From Pacificispira sp002696645 (GTDB lineage: Bacteria; Pseudomonadota; Alphaproteobacteria; UBA8366; Aestuariispiraceae), in NCBI RefSeq assembly GCF_048892425.1, contig NZ_JBLZHU010000010.1, positions 1 through 64,000 of the forward strand: a stretch of DNA of 64,000 nt, in the 5' to 3' direction. Under the pieces are notes generated by a model that saw nothing but the letters and a program-made list of their open reading frames with translations, had not been told where the DNA came from and made no database searches. Positions 36,423 to 44,773 of the stretch are shown piece by piece (position 1 is the first letter of the stretch; the number at the start of each line of letters is the position of its first letter). Both the position numbers and the translations under genes were made by a program.

Positions 36423-37352
36423 TCAGAAATTCACCCGGTCACCACCCTTCAAGCCTAATCGTTTGCGGGCTTCTTGTGGTGTTGCGACGGTCAGGGACAG
36501 GTCTTCCACAATGCGCCGGATCTTCTTGACCTGATCCGCGTTGCTTTTCGCCAGTTCACCCTTGCCCAGATACAGGCTGTCTTCCAGACCAACCCGCACA
36601 TTGCCGCCCAGAATGGCCCCCTGGGTGACGAAGGGCATCTGATGGCGCCCGGCGGCCAGGATGGACCATTCATAATCCTCGCCAAACAGCTTGTCCGCGA
36701 TCCTGCGCATATGCATCAGGTTCTCCGGATCGGCCCCAATGCCGCCCAGAATGCCGAAAATGGTTTGCACAAAGAAGGGTGGTTTCACCAAGCCCCGGTC
36801 TACGAAATGCGCCAGGTTATACAAATGGCCAACATCGTAGCATTCGAATTCGAACTTAACGCCATGGCCTTCGCCCAGGTCTTTCAGGATATATTCGATA
36901 TCCTTGAAGGTGTTGCGAAAGATGAAATCGCGGGTCATTTCCAGCATTTCCGGTTCCCAGGCATGCTTGAAATCCTTGATCTTATCCAGGATCGGGAACA
37001 ATGCGAAATTCATCGACCCCATATTCAGGGATGTCATTTCTGGACTGGCCTGACGGGCGGCGGCCAGTCGTTCATCCAGGGTCATGCCCAGACCACCGCC
37101 TGTTGTGATATTCACAACGGCATCAGTCTGTTGTTTGATGCGGGGCAGGAATTCCATGAATACTTTTGGGTCCGGCGTCGGGCGACCGTCGTCCGGATTG
37201 CGCGCATGCAGATGCAGGATGGACGCCCCGGCTTCTGCGGCCGCCACCGCATCATCGGCAATTTCCTGCGGCGTGATCGGCAGATATTCCGACATGGTGG
37301 GGGTGTGAATACCGCCGGTGACAGCGCAGGTAATAATTACACTTTTTGCCAT
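36423..37352 (-). CDS. Beta-keto acid cleavage enzyme (dehydrocarnitine cleavage type)
   Basis: Zinc enzyme of 309 residues, family BKACE (formerly DUF849). Known members condense a beta-keto acid with acetyl-CoA to give acetoacetate and a new acyl-CoA; with dehydrocarnitine the product is betainyl-CoA. Landmarks are VIITCAVTGGIHTPTMSEYLP, the metal-binding ILHLHARNPDDGRPTPD near residue 45, and LGGNVRVGLEDSLYLGKGELAKSNA near the C-terminus. The pairing with L-carnitine dehydrogenase specifies the substrate. The betainyl-CoA thioesterase that would release glycine betaine is not seen in the window. Confidence 0.88.
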   Translation of the reverse strand: MAKSVIITCAVTGGIHTPTMSEYLPITPQEIADDAVAAAEAGASILHLHARNPDDGRPTPDPKVFMEFLPRIKQQTDAVVNITTGGGLGMTLDERLAAARQASPEMTSLNMGSMNFALFPILDKIKDFKHAWEPEMLEMTRDFIFRNTFKDIEYILKDLGEGHGVKFEFECYDVGHLYNLAHFVDRGLVKPPFFVQTIFGILGGIGADPENLMHMRRIADKLFGEDYEWSILAAGRHQMPFVTQGAILGGNVRVGLEDSLYLGKGELAKSNADQVKKIRRIVEDLSLTVATPQEARKRLGLKGGDRVNF

Positions 37353-37390
37353 TTGGGTTTCCTCTGTTTTTATATGGGTGCTGATTTGAA

Positions 37391-38113
37391 TCAGTCACAT
37401 TTGGGATCGTCCGCTAACAGCCACTGATCACGCCCGGCGTCCTTTGCCGCATATAGCGCGTGATCAGCCCGATATACGGTGCTGTCATAGCCATGATCGT
37501 TGGGGTGATATTGGCACAGGCCGGAACTGGCTGTCACGGTCAGGGGGCCGATCGCGGTTTTGACGGGGCGGCTGCGCAAGGCTTCGTGAAACCCTTCCAA
37601 CAGGGCCATGGCGTCCGCCAAACTGGCTTCGCGCATCAGGATCAGGAATTCTTCTCCGCCCCATCTGGCGATCAAGTCGGTCTCTCGCATCGTGCTTAAC
37701 AATCGTGCGGAGAAATTGACCAGGACCTCATCACCGACATCGTGACCATGCGTATCGTTCACGGCCTTAAAGAAATCGATGTCGATCAGGGCCAGACAGA
37801 ACCCCTGTGAATGGCCAGCATGCGCCGCCTTGGTTTCCACCTGCAGGGCGTCGTGCGCCCCGCGACGGTTCATCAACCCAGTCAGCGGATCGGTAATGGA
37901 CGCCGCGCGAAGCTTATCATTTAACTGCATGATTTCGGCCTGCAGCCGGTCGCTCATGCGCGATATCTTATTCAGGTTTCGATCAAGGCGGCGATAGCGA
38001 CCGACCAGCCAATCAATTTCAGCGCGCAAGTCATCCGCATCGGCACCGTCAAGGCCGTCTAACCGCGCGATCAAGGCGTTGATACGGGAATCGGTCCTGT
38101 TCTGGTCTGCCAA
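37391..38113 (-). CDS. siaD: Diguanylate cyclase SiaD
   Basis: Protein of 240 residues. An N-terminal helical/coiled-coil stretch (residues 15-70, LVGRYRRLDRNLNKISRMSDRLQAE region) leads to a GGDEF domain with the active motif RWGGEEFLIL and an upstream RETD that fits the product-inhibition I-site. It makes cyclic di-GMP. It has no sensor of its own, as expected for SiaD, which is switched on by unphosphorylated SiaC. The start is TTG 38113, decided by the ribosome site GGAGG seven bases upstream; no ATG precedes the coiled coil. Last gene of siaABCD. Confidence 0.88.
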   Translation of the reverse strand: MADQNRTDSRINALIARLDGLDGADADDLRAEIDWLVGRYRRLDRNLNKISRMSDRLQAEIMQLNDKLRAASITDPLTGLMNRRGAHDALQVETKAAHAGHSQGFCLALIDIDFFKAVNDTHGHDVGDEVLVNFSARLLSTMRETDLIARWGGEEFLILMREASLADAMALLEGFHEALRSRPVKTAIGPLTVTASSGLCQYHPNDHGYDSTVYRADHALYAAKDAGRDQWLLADDPKCD

Positions 38114-38147
38114 AAAAGCCTCCGATCAGGCAATGCGGTTGGACCCG

Positions 38148-38531
38148 TCAGTCGGTGATGATTTGATAGGGCAGCGAGACATCTTCCAGTAATTCTTCCG
38201 CGAGTTCGATGATGCGTTCATTGTCTGGATCACACAACCAAATGACCTTAACCACGCGCCCATCTTCGTGCGCTTCGTCCAGCCTGTCTAGCATGTCCAT
38301 CATGGATTTTATGCTTCCCGTATTCAGATAGGCCAGTTCAACATTTAATGTAACGGGACGGTCGTCATCATCCTGATCCAACACGGATTCAAGCCATGCG
38401 GCGATGGGTTTATAGAAATCGAAGGTATTTTCCGGATAGGACTCTCCAGCCAGGTGCAATACCAGCGTTTCCGGGTTGCACTCAACGGTGGGAGAGGATC
38501 TGGTCCCCATGATTTTTATATGCTCAACCAT
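38148..38531 (-). CDS. siaC: SiaC, cyclase-activating partner protein (DUF1987)
   Basis: Protein of 127 residues matching DUF1987/SiaC: an IKIMGTRSSPTVECNP start, SGESYPEN-like LAGESYPENTFDFYKPI, and the segment VELAYLNTGSIKSMMDMLD. The last holds Thr71 and Ser73, candidates for the phosphorylation site used by SiaB and SiaA in the characterised Pseudomonas system. In that system dephosphorylated SiaC binds and activates SiaD. AGGA precedes the ATG. It lies 24 bp after siaB and 34 bp before siaD. Confidence 0.88.
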   Translation of the reverse strand: MVEHIKIMGTRSSPTVECNPETLVLHLAGESYPENTFDFYKPIAAWLESVLDQDDDDRPVTLNVELAYLNTGSIKSMMDMLDRLDEAHEDGRVVKVIWLCDPDNERIIELAEELLEDVSLPYQIITD

Positions 38532-38555
38532 CCTGATTCCTGTTCTCTCAAAACG

Positions 38556-39104
38556 CTAAATTGTGACTGTCAGATTGAAGAAGGAATAAACCTCATCTCC
38601 ATCTGATACACTGTAGCTCAAGGGTTTGGAGGCTTTTCGCGCCATTTGCAAGAATCCCAGCCCCGCCCCATTTGCCCCGTCTTCCAGCGGGGCGCGCAAT
38701 TGGCTTTTATATGCGGCCTTAAGGTCGGCATCATTCAGCGCAATTACTTCGTCCAGCCTGGCCGTCAGGGCAGGAACATCCTCCCGACGGACCAGGTTTC
38801 CAGAAACCACAGTATAATGATCCCCCTCGCGCGCGATCAAAACCGTGCCGGCGTTCAATCGGGCGACATCGGCTTTATTGTGTCCCACCGCTTCCGCATA
38901 ATGTCTGATATTCTGCGTTGTTTCTATATATACAGCAAAAACGTCAGCAATGCGCTTGCGGGGTTGTGTCTGGGATTCAAGGTGTCGCTGTATGGCTTCC
39001 CCCAACTCCTCGATTACGCTTTGCGAAAAGGGGCCATTAAAACTGATCACAATATGACAGCGTTCAAAAATAGCCCGCAAGGCTTTCATATCGTCATGGT
39101 TCAT
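38556..39104 (-). CDS. siaB: SiaB-type protein kinase (DUF6272)
   Basis: Protein of 182 residues with a GHKL-like kinase fold: a conserved Asn in IETTQNIRHYAEAVG (N-box position, near residue 63) and a glycine-rich GAGLGFLQMARKA near the C-terminus. In the characterised Sia pathway this protein phosphorylates SiaC and so turns the cyclase off. It is cytosolic, with no membrane segment. It lies 47 bp after the phosphatase gene in the same operon. Confidence 0.85.
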   Translation of the reverse strand: MNHDDMKALRAIFERCHIVISFNGPFSQSVIEELGEAIQRHLESQTQPRKRIADVFAVYIETTQNIRHYAEAVGHNKADVARLNAGTVLIAREGDHYTVVSGNLVRREDVPALTARLDEVIALNDADLKAAYKSQLRAPLEDGANGAGLGFLQMARKASKPLSYSVSDGDEVYSFFNLTVTI

Positions 39105-39151
39105 TGCGCGCCCCCAAATACTCCCGATTTAACATCCGCGTATCACAAAGG

Positions 39152-40408
39152 TTACGGCTGTAGCGGACAGAAGCCAAGAACGGTTAAGTCATCCCGCTGC
39201 GGGTAGTTTCCCCGATAGGATTCCAATGTCTGTAACAAGGCCTGCCCCTGATCTTCTATTGGCTTTTCTACATTCTCGCCCAATGCCTCGACCAAGCGCC
39301 GCCGCCCAAAGCCAAACCCTTTTTCGCCGCCGGACTGATCCAGGATCCCATCGGAAGACAGGAAGATACGCTCTGCTTCCTTGGCGGAAAGAACTGTTTC
39401 CTGCAAGGTTGCGGCGGATGTCGCCTGTCGACCATATCCCAGGCCCAGCTTGCTGCCTCGAATTCGCTCAATCTTGCCTTTGCTTTGTACAAAACTTTCC
39501 AGGCCGGCACTGGCCAGACGAATACGTTTGAATTCAGGCTCTATCAGGCACAGAGTCAGTTCCAGCCCGTTATCCGGACCGACCTGCGCGCCGGTTTGAT
39601 GCAGATTGGTGCGCACAATGCGGTCCACTGCCATCATTACCGCTACAGGTCCGCCCACGCCGGTATCATTGATCGCGCGGCGACAGACAGAGGCGGCCAT
39701 CATCGTCATCATGGCACCTGGAATACCATGTCCGGTGCAGTCGCCTAATCCGACATAGATACCGAAATCCGTGCGAACACCGATGTAAAAATCGCCCCCG
39801 ACGATATCCACCGGGCGGAACAACAGAAAATGATCCCCCAAATGGGTCTCGAAAAAGCTGCGGTTGGGCAAAATTCCCGTTTGGATCAACCGCGCATATT
39901 CAATGCCATCTGTCAGCTGCTTGTTGGCTTCTTGCAGCTCGATTGTCTGTTCCTGGACCAGCCGATCCAGGCGCTGTTGTTCTGCGACCCGGTCTGTTAC
40001 GTCGTTAAACGTATAGACATATCCGCCATTCTTCAGGGCGACACCGGTCACATGCATGACGCCGCCTTTTGGCAGGGTGCGGTCCAAGTCAAAATTTGTT
40101 CGCTCCTGAGCCGGTTTCAAATGTTGTGCGACCAGTACTGCGGTATCACCGGGACCGAATTTTCCTTCTTGCGCCATGAAATCAAGCAACCGCTCAAAGG
40201 GTTGTCCCTCTTGTGTGAACGGACAATCCACGGGTAATTCGTTCATTTTCAAATACGGGGGATTGGCAAAAACCACATTCATATCGGCGTCGATGACCAA
40301 CAGCCCCTGATCGATTTCACAGGCGGCTTCCCGCAAGGTGGCAGATATGTGGTCTTCATCGCGACGCCCAGCCTCCCGATGATTATTTTCCTGTTCGGAC
40401 TGTGTCAT
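39152..40408 (-). CDS. siaA: SiaA-type PP2C phosphatase with N-terminal PAS domain
   Basis: Protein of 418 residues. Residues about 30-140 form a PAS_7-like domain (REAACEIDQGLLVIDADMNVVFANPPYLKMNELP). A coiled coil follows (VAEQQRLDRLVQEQTIELQEANKQL). Residues about 190-415 are a SpoIIE/PP2C serine phosphatase with metal-binding Asp in VDIVGGDFY, GLGDCTGHGIPGAMM, FLSSDGILDQ and RDDLTVLGF. It should dephosphorylate SiaC and release cyclase activity. Pseudomonas SiaA has membrane segments and HAMP; here the sensor is soluble. The start at ATG 40408 follows AGGGA. The space 40409-40653 upstream shows no other gene. Confidence 0.87.
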   Translation of the reverse strand: MTQSEQENNHREAGRRDEDHISATLREAACEIDQGLLVIDADMNVVFANPPYLKMNELPVDCPFTQEGQPFERLLDFMAQEGKFGPGDTAVLVAQHLKPAQERTNFDLDRTLPKGGVMHVTGVALKNGGYVYTFNDVTDRVAEQQRLDRLVQEQTIELQEANKQLTDGIEYARLIQTGILPNRSFFETHLGDHFLLFRPVDIVGGDFYIGVRTDFGIYVGLGDCTGHGIPGAMMTMMAASVCRRAINDTGVGGPVAVMMAVDRIVRTNLHQTGAQVGPDNGLELTLCLIEPEFKRIRLASAGLESFVQSKGKIERIRGSKLGLGYGRQATSAATLQETVLSAKEAERIFLSSDGILDQSGGEKGFGFGRRRLVEALGENVEKPIEDQGQALLQTLESYRGNYPQRDDLTVLGFCPLQP

Positions 40409-40653
40409 GGTTCCCTTTGGTTCCACCCCCCTTTTTCATTGGAATTTAGTATAGCAGGGAGGGATTGGCGACAGGTTTTCCGTCCCCCCCGGCATATGTC
40501 TGAATTTGGCTTGCGGTTCAGACCAAGACCCTACCCTGCCTGAGACCGAGATCAAGGAATTGATTGGGGCAAGACAAGGAGGATGTCATATTCAGTACAA
40601 GAGTTTTTCGGTTGTCTTAGGCGTATCGGCGTTGTAGATAGCCACCATTCCCT

Positions 40654-40737
40654 GCGGGCGTGGCGGAATTGGTAGACGCGCTGGATTCAAAATCCAGTTC
40701 CTCTGGAGTGTCGGTTCGAGTCCGACCGCCCGTACCA
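40654..40737 (+). tRNA. tRNA-Leu (anticodon CAA)
   Basis: The acceptor stem GCGGGCG (40654-40660) pairs with CGCCCGT (40727-40733, one G-T pair), followed by discriminator A and an encoded CCA (40735-40737). The anticodon stem CTGGA/TCCAG encloses TTCAAAA, with anticodon CAA at 40688-40690. A long variable arm (TTCCTCTGGAGTG region) and the T loop GGTTCGAGTCC mark a class II leucine tRNA of 84 bases. Confidence 0.97.
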
Positions 40738-40865
40738 TCCTCTTCTTTCTGATCATTTTGCCCTTGTGGGGCAAAGACGCCCTGTCGCTTTCGCGCGAAT
40801 AAGTGCTATTCTTGCCACAACAGGATAATGATCCACATCCATTTGAAAGGGAGTGTTGCGTTCAG

Positions 40866-41552
40866 ATGGCAGAGGTGCAGCCCAAAAAGCCACCCGGTCG
40901 ACCGAGGGGTGAACAGACGGAAAATGCAGATCGCAGGCGCCGTCAATTGGTCGAAGCCGCAATTCATTCTATCGTTCATCTGGGTATGTCTGCGACGACT
41001 TTGGCGACTGTTTCTGCTTCTGCCGGCCTTTCTCAGGGCGTTGCGGTGTTTTACTTCAAGAGCAAGGAAAACCTGCTGATTGAAACGCTGCGTCATCACT
41101 ATCACGAATATGATGACCATTGGCACAAGGCGTTGGCAGACGCACCGGATGATCCCCTGGAAAAACTGATGGCGTTGGTTTTCGCAGATGTTGATCCGAA
41201 AATCTGTAATACGCGAAATTTGACGCTGTGGAATTCCTATTGGGGGGAGGCGGTCGCCCGCCCCAAATTTGCTGAGATTTGCGAGGCATATGACCGAGCA
41301 CGCTATGAAACGCTGATCGGTTTTTGTGAGGCGGCGGCTCCCATGATGGTCGGGGATTATTGGACGCCTGTCACGGTGGCAGATGTTTTGGATACGATGA
41401 CCGATGGGATGTGGACACGGATGCATGTGACGCCTGGTTTTATGGATCTGGAATCCGGGCGCATGTTGTTGGCGCGCTTTCTGGCGACGGTCTATCCATC
41501 TCGTGCCGATGGCATCCTGGCCCGTGCCGAAAGCTTAAGTGCGAAATCATAA
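40866..41552 (+). CDS. TetR/BetI-like transcriptional regulator
   Basis: DNA-binding regulator of 228 residues. A basic start (KKPPGRPRGEQTENADRRRRQ) precedes the helix-turn-helix TTLATVSASAGLSQGVAVFYFKSKENLL near residues 55-82; the C-terminal ligand domain is BetI-like. It lies ahead of, and convergent with, the amine-type transporter operon, so it may control that operon or the Rieske gene; this is inference. ATG 40866 was chosen; the upstream in-frame start at 40803 would add 21 residues. GGGAG lies a little far upstream. Confidence 0.8.
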   Translation: MAEVQPKKPPGRPRGEQTENADRRRRQLVEAAIHSIVHLGMSATTLATVSASAGLSQGVAVFYFKSKENLLIETLRHHYHEYDDHWHKALADAPDDPLEKLMALVFADVDPKICNTRNLTLWNSYWGEAVARPKFAEICEAYDRARYETLIGFCEAAAPMMVGDYWTPVTVADVLDTMTDGMWTRMHVTPGFMDLESGRMLLARFLATVYPSRADGILARAESLSAKS

Positions 41553-41569
41553 AACCATCCCAAAAGAAA

Positions 41570-41595
41570 ACCGCCCGACATTTCTGCCGGGCGGT
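41570..41595 (-). terminator. Rho-independent terminator after the PotD-like gene
   Basis: ACCGCCCG pairs with CGGGCGGT across a 10-base loop. On the minus strand the stem is followed by TTTTCTTTT. It lies just past the stop of the binding-protein gene and may also serve the convergent regulator gene. Confidence 0.75.
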
Positions 41596-41616
41596 CCTGA
41601 ATGCAAACAGTACCGG

Positions 41617-42672
41617 TTAGGACTTCAGCTTGGTCCAAACCCGTTCGCGCAGGCTCTTGGATGCATCGCTGCAAACCTCAAACCCTGACAAACGATCAGC
41701 AAATTCTTCAGGCATATTCACTGCCGGATCGGAGGACAGTGATTCGTTCAGAAATTCCCCGGACCCGATGATTGCATTTGAGTAACCGGTATAGTTGGAC
41801 GCAGCAGCGGCATTTTCCGGCAGCAGCATCCAGTTGATGAAGGTTTTGGCGTTATCCATGTTCGGTGCATTCGAAGGCACCGCCATTGTATCGGTCCAGA
41901 AGGTCACGCCTTCTTTCGGATACACATAGACAACGCCTGGCTTGTTAGCCTTCACGCGGTGCGCGGCGCCATTCCACTGCATATGCACAGCCACTTCACC
42001 GGCCGACATGCGATCAATGGTGCCGTCGTTGGAATAGACCTTCACAAACGGTTTCTGCGCCATCAGAACATCCAGGATTTTCTGGGCTTCCGCAGGGTCT
42101 TCGGTGCATTTGCTGACACCCGTGTAATAGGCAGCCGCATTCCAGACATCGCTCATTTCATTCAACATGGCGATGTTGCCTTTCAGCTCATCCTTTGGCT
42201 TGAACAACTCACCCCAGCTTTCTTCCATCGTGCCGCCAGGAACCATGGCCGGATCATAGGTAAACCCGGTCGTGCCCCACATATAGGGTGCAGAATAGCT
42301 GCGGTCGGCATCAACCGATAACGTCTGGAACGGGCCCAGGACGTTTTTGAAGTTTTCCATCTGGTTGACTTTGATATCCGCGACCAGTCCCTTATCGATC
42401 ATCGTGCCCAGGGTCGTTGGGCCAGGGAAGATCACGTCATAGCCGCCACCGCCGGCCTGTAGTTTGGCCAGCAGGTCTTCTTCGGACGCATAATTGTCCA
42501 TTGTCGTCTTGATACCGGTTTCTTTCTCAAACTTTTCCAGAAGCTCCGGTGAGAAATAGTTGGACCAGTTATACAGATGCAATTCGCCATCGGCAGACGC
42601 ACTGCCAACCGCTCCAAAGGTCAGGCCGACCGCTGCGGTCATGCCTAAAACCCATTTTGATACGCGCATCAT
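41617..42672 (-). CDS. PotD/PotF-like ABC substrate-binding protein
   Basis: Periplasmic binding protein of 351 residues with a signal peptide ending at GSASA. The mature part, LHLYNWSNYFSPELLEKFEKETGIKTTMDNYASEEDLLAKLQAG, is the spermidine/putrescine-binding family pattern, followed by VIFPGPTTLGTMIDKGLVADI. In this family the ligand can be a polyamine or a related amine. AGGGAG precedes ATG 42672. It is the only binding protein in the locus and is the last gene of the minus-strand half (permease-permease-SBP), which has no ATPase. Confidence 0.9.
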   Translation of the reverse strand: MMRVSKWVLGMTAAVGLTFGAVGSASADGELHLYNWSNYFSPELLEKFEKETGIKTTMDNYASEEDLLAKLQAGGGGYDVIFPGPTTLGTMIDKGLVADIKVNQMENFKNVLGPFQTLSVDADRSYSAPYMWGTTGFTYDPAMVPGGTMEESWGELFKPKDELKGNIAMLNEMSDVWNAAAYYTGVSKCTEDPAEAQKILDVLMAQKPFVKVYSNDGTIDRMSAGEVAVHMQWNGAAHRVKANKPGVVYVYPKEGVTFWTDTMAVPSNAPNMDNAKTFINWMLLPENAAAASNYTGYSNAIIGSGEFLNESLSSDPAVNMPEEFADRLSGFEVCSDASKSLRERVWTKLKS

Positions 42673-42722
42673 GTTCAATACTCCCTGTTGTGATTGGTAT
42701 GAGGACTGTGTTCGAAAGGATA

Positions 42723-43559
42723 TTACCCCCGCCCGTGCCCTCTGCCGAGCAGGAGAGAAATCGATACCATCACTACGGAGACGACCAGCATTAATGAAGA
42801 GATCGCATTGACCTCTGGCGAAACACCAACCCGGATCAGGCCGAAAATATAGATCGGCAATGTTGTTGATCCGGCGCCGCCCACAAAGAATGTGGTGACG
42901 AAATCATCCAGTGAAATGATAAAGGCCAGGACCGCCCCGGACAGAATGCCAGGCATCATCAGGGGCAGGGTCACACGCCGGAATGTCTGAACCGGGGTTG
43001 CATACAGGTCGCTGGCGGCCTCGAACAGGCGCGGGTCCAGCCCTTCCAGCCTCGCCCGGATGGGCAGATAGGCAAAGGGGATGCAAAACACCGTATGGGC
43101 GATCATGACCGTCATCAGCCCCTGTGTGATCCCAAGGGTGGCGAAAAACAGCAGGGACGCCACGGCGGTCACAATTTCCGGTACGGTCAGCGGCAGGGCG
43201 ACCAGGGCATTCATGGCCCCTTGCCCCTTGAAACGATCCCGCGCCATTTGCACCGCCGCCAGGGTGGAAAGCGACGTTGCCCCTAAAGAAGCAACGCAAG
43301 CGATCAGAAGGGAATTGCCAGCCGCTCGCAGCATATCTTCGTTCTGCAGAGCGACCCTGTACCAATCCAGAGAAAATCCGGTCCAGATGGTTACCAGTTC
43401 ATTCTCATTAAATGACAAGGCGATCAGGACCGCGATGGGCAGATAGACATAGGCGAAGAAGACACAGGCCATAAAGGCCAGACCAGGCCAATGATTGGCG
43501 TCCCCTGCTTTGCGGCGTCCGGGCAATAACGTTCCAAGCGTGCCGGTGACAAGGCTCAT
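42723..43559 (-). CDS. ABC transporter permease (PotC-like)
   Basis: Inner-membrane permease of 278 residues with six predicted helices. The EAA loop lies at LEGLDPRLFEAASDLYATPVQTFRRVTLPLMMPGILSG near residue 170, and ISLDDFVTTFFVGGAGSTTLPIYIF is typical of PotC/PotI. Its start overlaps the stop of the partner permease gene by ATGA. It probably pairs with the PotB-like protein encoded upstream. Confidence 0.9.
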   Translation of the reverse strand: MSLVTGTLGTLLPGRRKAGDANHWPGLAFMACVFFAYVYLPIAVLIALSFNENELVTIWTGFSLDWYRVALQNEDMLRAAGNSLLIACVASLGATSLSTLAAVQMARDRFKGQGAMNALVALPLTVPEIVTAVASLLFFATLGITQGLMTVMIAHTVFCIPFAYLPIRARLEGLDPRLFEAASDLYATPVQTFRRVTLPLMMPGILSGAVLAFIISLDDFVTTFFVGGAGSTTLPIYIFGLIRVGVSPEVNAISSLMLVVSVVMVSISLLLGRGHGRG

Positions 43560-44497
43560 AAACTGATCCCCTGTTTTGATTTTCCGGACTTCAGCGCGTA
43601 TAGGGTCATCGCCAATAGCACCATTGCCAAAAGGCCAAAGCCCAGCGCCGCCCCAAAGGGCCAGTTTCGCGCCGCCCCGAATTGCAGGCCGATCAGATTG
43701 CCGATCATCATGGTTTTACCGCCGCCCAGCAATTCCGGGGTCACATAGGATCCCAGACAGGGCACAAAGACCAGGATAGACCCAGCAATGATACCGGGCA
43801 TCGCGGCGGGCAGAATGATCTTGCGCAGGGTTTGAAGTCTGGTCGCGTAAAGATCAAAGGAGGCTTCCACCAGGCGCAGATCCAATTTCTCCAGACTGGA
43901 ATAGATTGGCAGCACCATAAAGGGCAGGAAGGAATAGGTCAGGCCAACTGAGACGGCGAAGCTGTTATGCAACAGGGGCAGGGGCTCGTTTATGATCCCG
44001 ATGCCCAGTAAGGCCGAATTGATTGTCCCATGATCCCGCAGCAGCAGGATCCAGGCATAATTGCGCACCAGCAGATTTGTCCAGAAGGGCACCGTCACCA
44101 AAAAGACCAGGGCAGGACGCCAGCTTTTCGGTCGCGTTGCCATGAACATAGCGGTCGGGAACCCCACCAGCAGCGACAGTGCCGTCGTGATGGCCGCCAG
44201 CCACATGGACCGCCAGATGATCAGCAGATAATCGAAATTCAGCGACAGAGTGTCGTCCAGGTTCCGCTCAAAGATGAAGCGCATATAGGCTTCCATTGAG
44301 TAACTATTCCAAACGACACTGCCGGAATAGTCGCGGGTCTGGATGGAAATCCAGGCCATCAGCAGCAAGGGCGCGACCATAAATATTGTAATCGCCCCGG
44401 CAGCCGGGCCAATCAACAGCAGTCTTTGTCGTCTCAGGTTTCGCTTTCGGCTGTCAAGACCTGCCACGGGGACAGCAGTCGAATCGATATTCGTCAC
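43556..44497 (-). CDS. ABC transporter permease (PotB-like)
   Basis: Inner-membrane permease of 313 residues. A long N-terminal cytosolic stretch precedes the first helix. The EAA loop is LEKLDLRLVEASFDLYATRLQTLRKIILPAAMPGIIAG near residue 207, followed by FVPCLGSYVTPELLGGGKTMMIGNLI, typical of PotB. The start is GTG 44497, supported by GGAG five bases upstream. It is first in the minus-strand half of the transporter and divergent from the Rieske oxygenase gene across 276 bp. Confidence 0.9.
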   Translation of the reverse strand: MTNIDSTAVPVAGLDSRKRNLRRQRLLLIGPAAGAITIFMVAPLLLMAWISIQTRDYSGSVVWNSYSMEAYMRFIFERNLDDTLSLNFDYLLIIWRSMWLAAITTALSLLVGFPTAMFMATRPKSWRPALVFLVTVPFWTNLLVRNYAWILLLRDHGTINSALLGIGIINEPLPLLHNSFAVSVGLTYSFLPFMVLPIYSSLEKLDLRLVEASFDLYATRLQTLRKIILPAAMPGIIAGSILVFVPCLGSYVTPELLGGGKTMMIGNLIGLQFGAARNWPFGAALGFGLLAMVLLAMTLYALKSGKSKQGISL

Positions 44498-44773
44498 GGA
44501 GGCTCCAGTTCGTTGTGCGAACCAATGTGGTCACCGATTTAAATCTTGTGGCACCATCACGCAAAATGCCCAGGCAGCCAACTTGTTTATCAGTGTGGTG
44601 ACCCCATCCGTTACTCCATTTAGCATAACGCATGACATTCATATTCATCAAACATTTTTTTGAATAACCGCTCAAATGAACCGTGTATCGAGATTTTGGG
44701 TGACAAATTCCGCAATCTGAGTTAATTTAAATGAGTGCTCAGAAAAATATAGATGAAAGTAAGGCGATCCGTT

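Noticed and set aside
40560..40592. Promoter of tRNA-Leu
   Set aside because: TTGATT at 40560 has no -10-like hexamer at an acceptable spacing, so I did not call it.
40592..40774. Minus-strand open frame reading AVGLEPTLQRN...
   Set aside because: It lies antisense across the tRNA-Leu gene. Such VRAVGLEPT-type frames are a well-known spurious product of tRNA-Leu regions and have no coding support here.
44498..44773. Operator candidates in the divergent PotB/Rieske region (GATTTAAATC at 44536-44545, TGAGTGCTCA at 44732-44741)
   Set aside because: Both are short palindromes without a second copy or a known consensus, so chance occurrence is likely in this AT-rich space.
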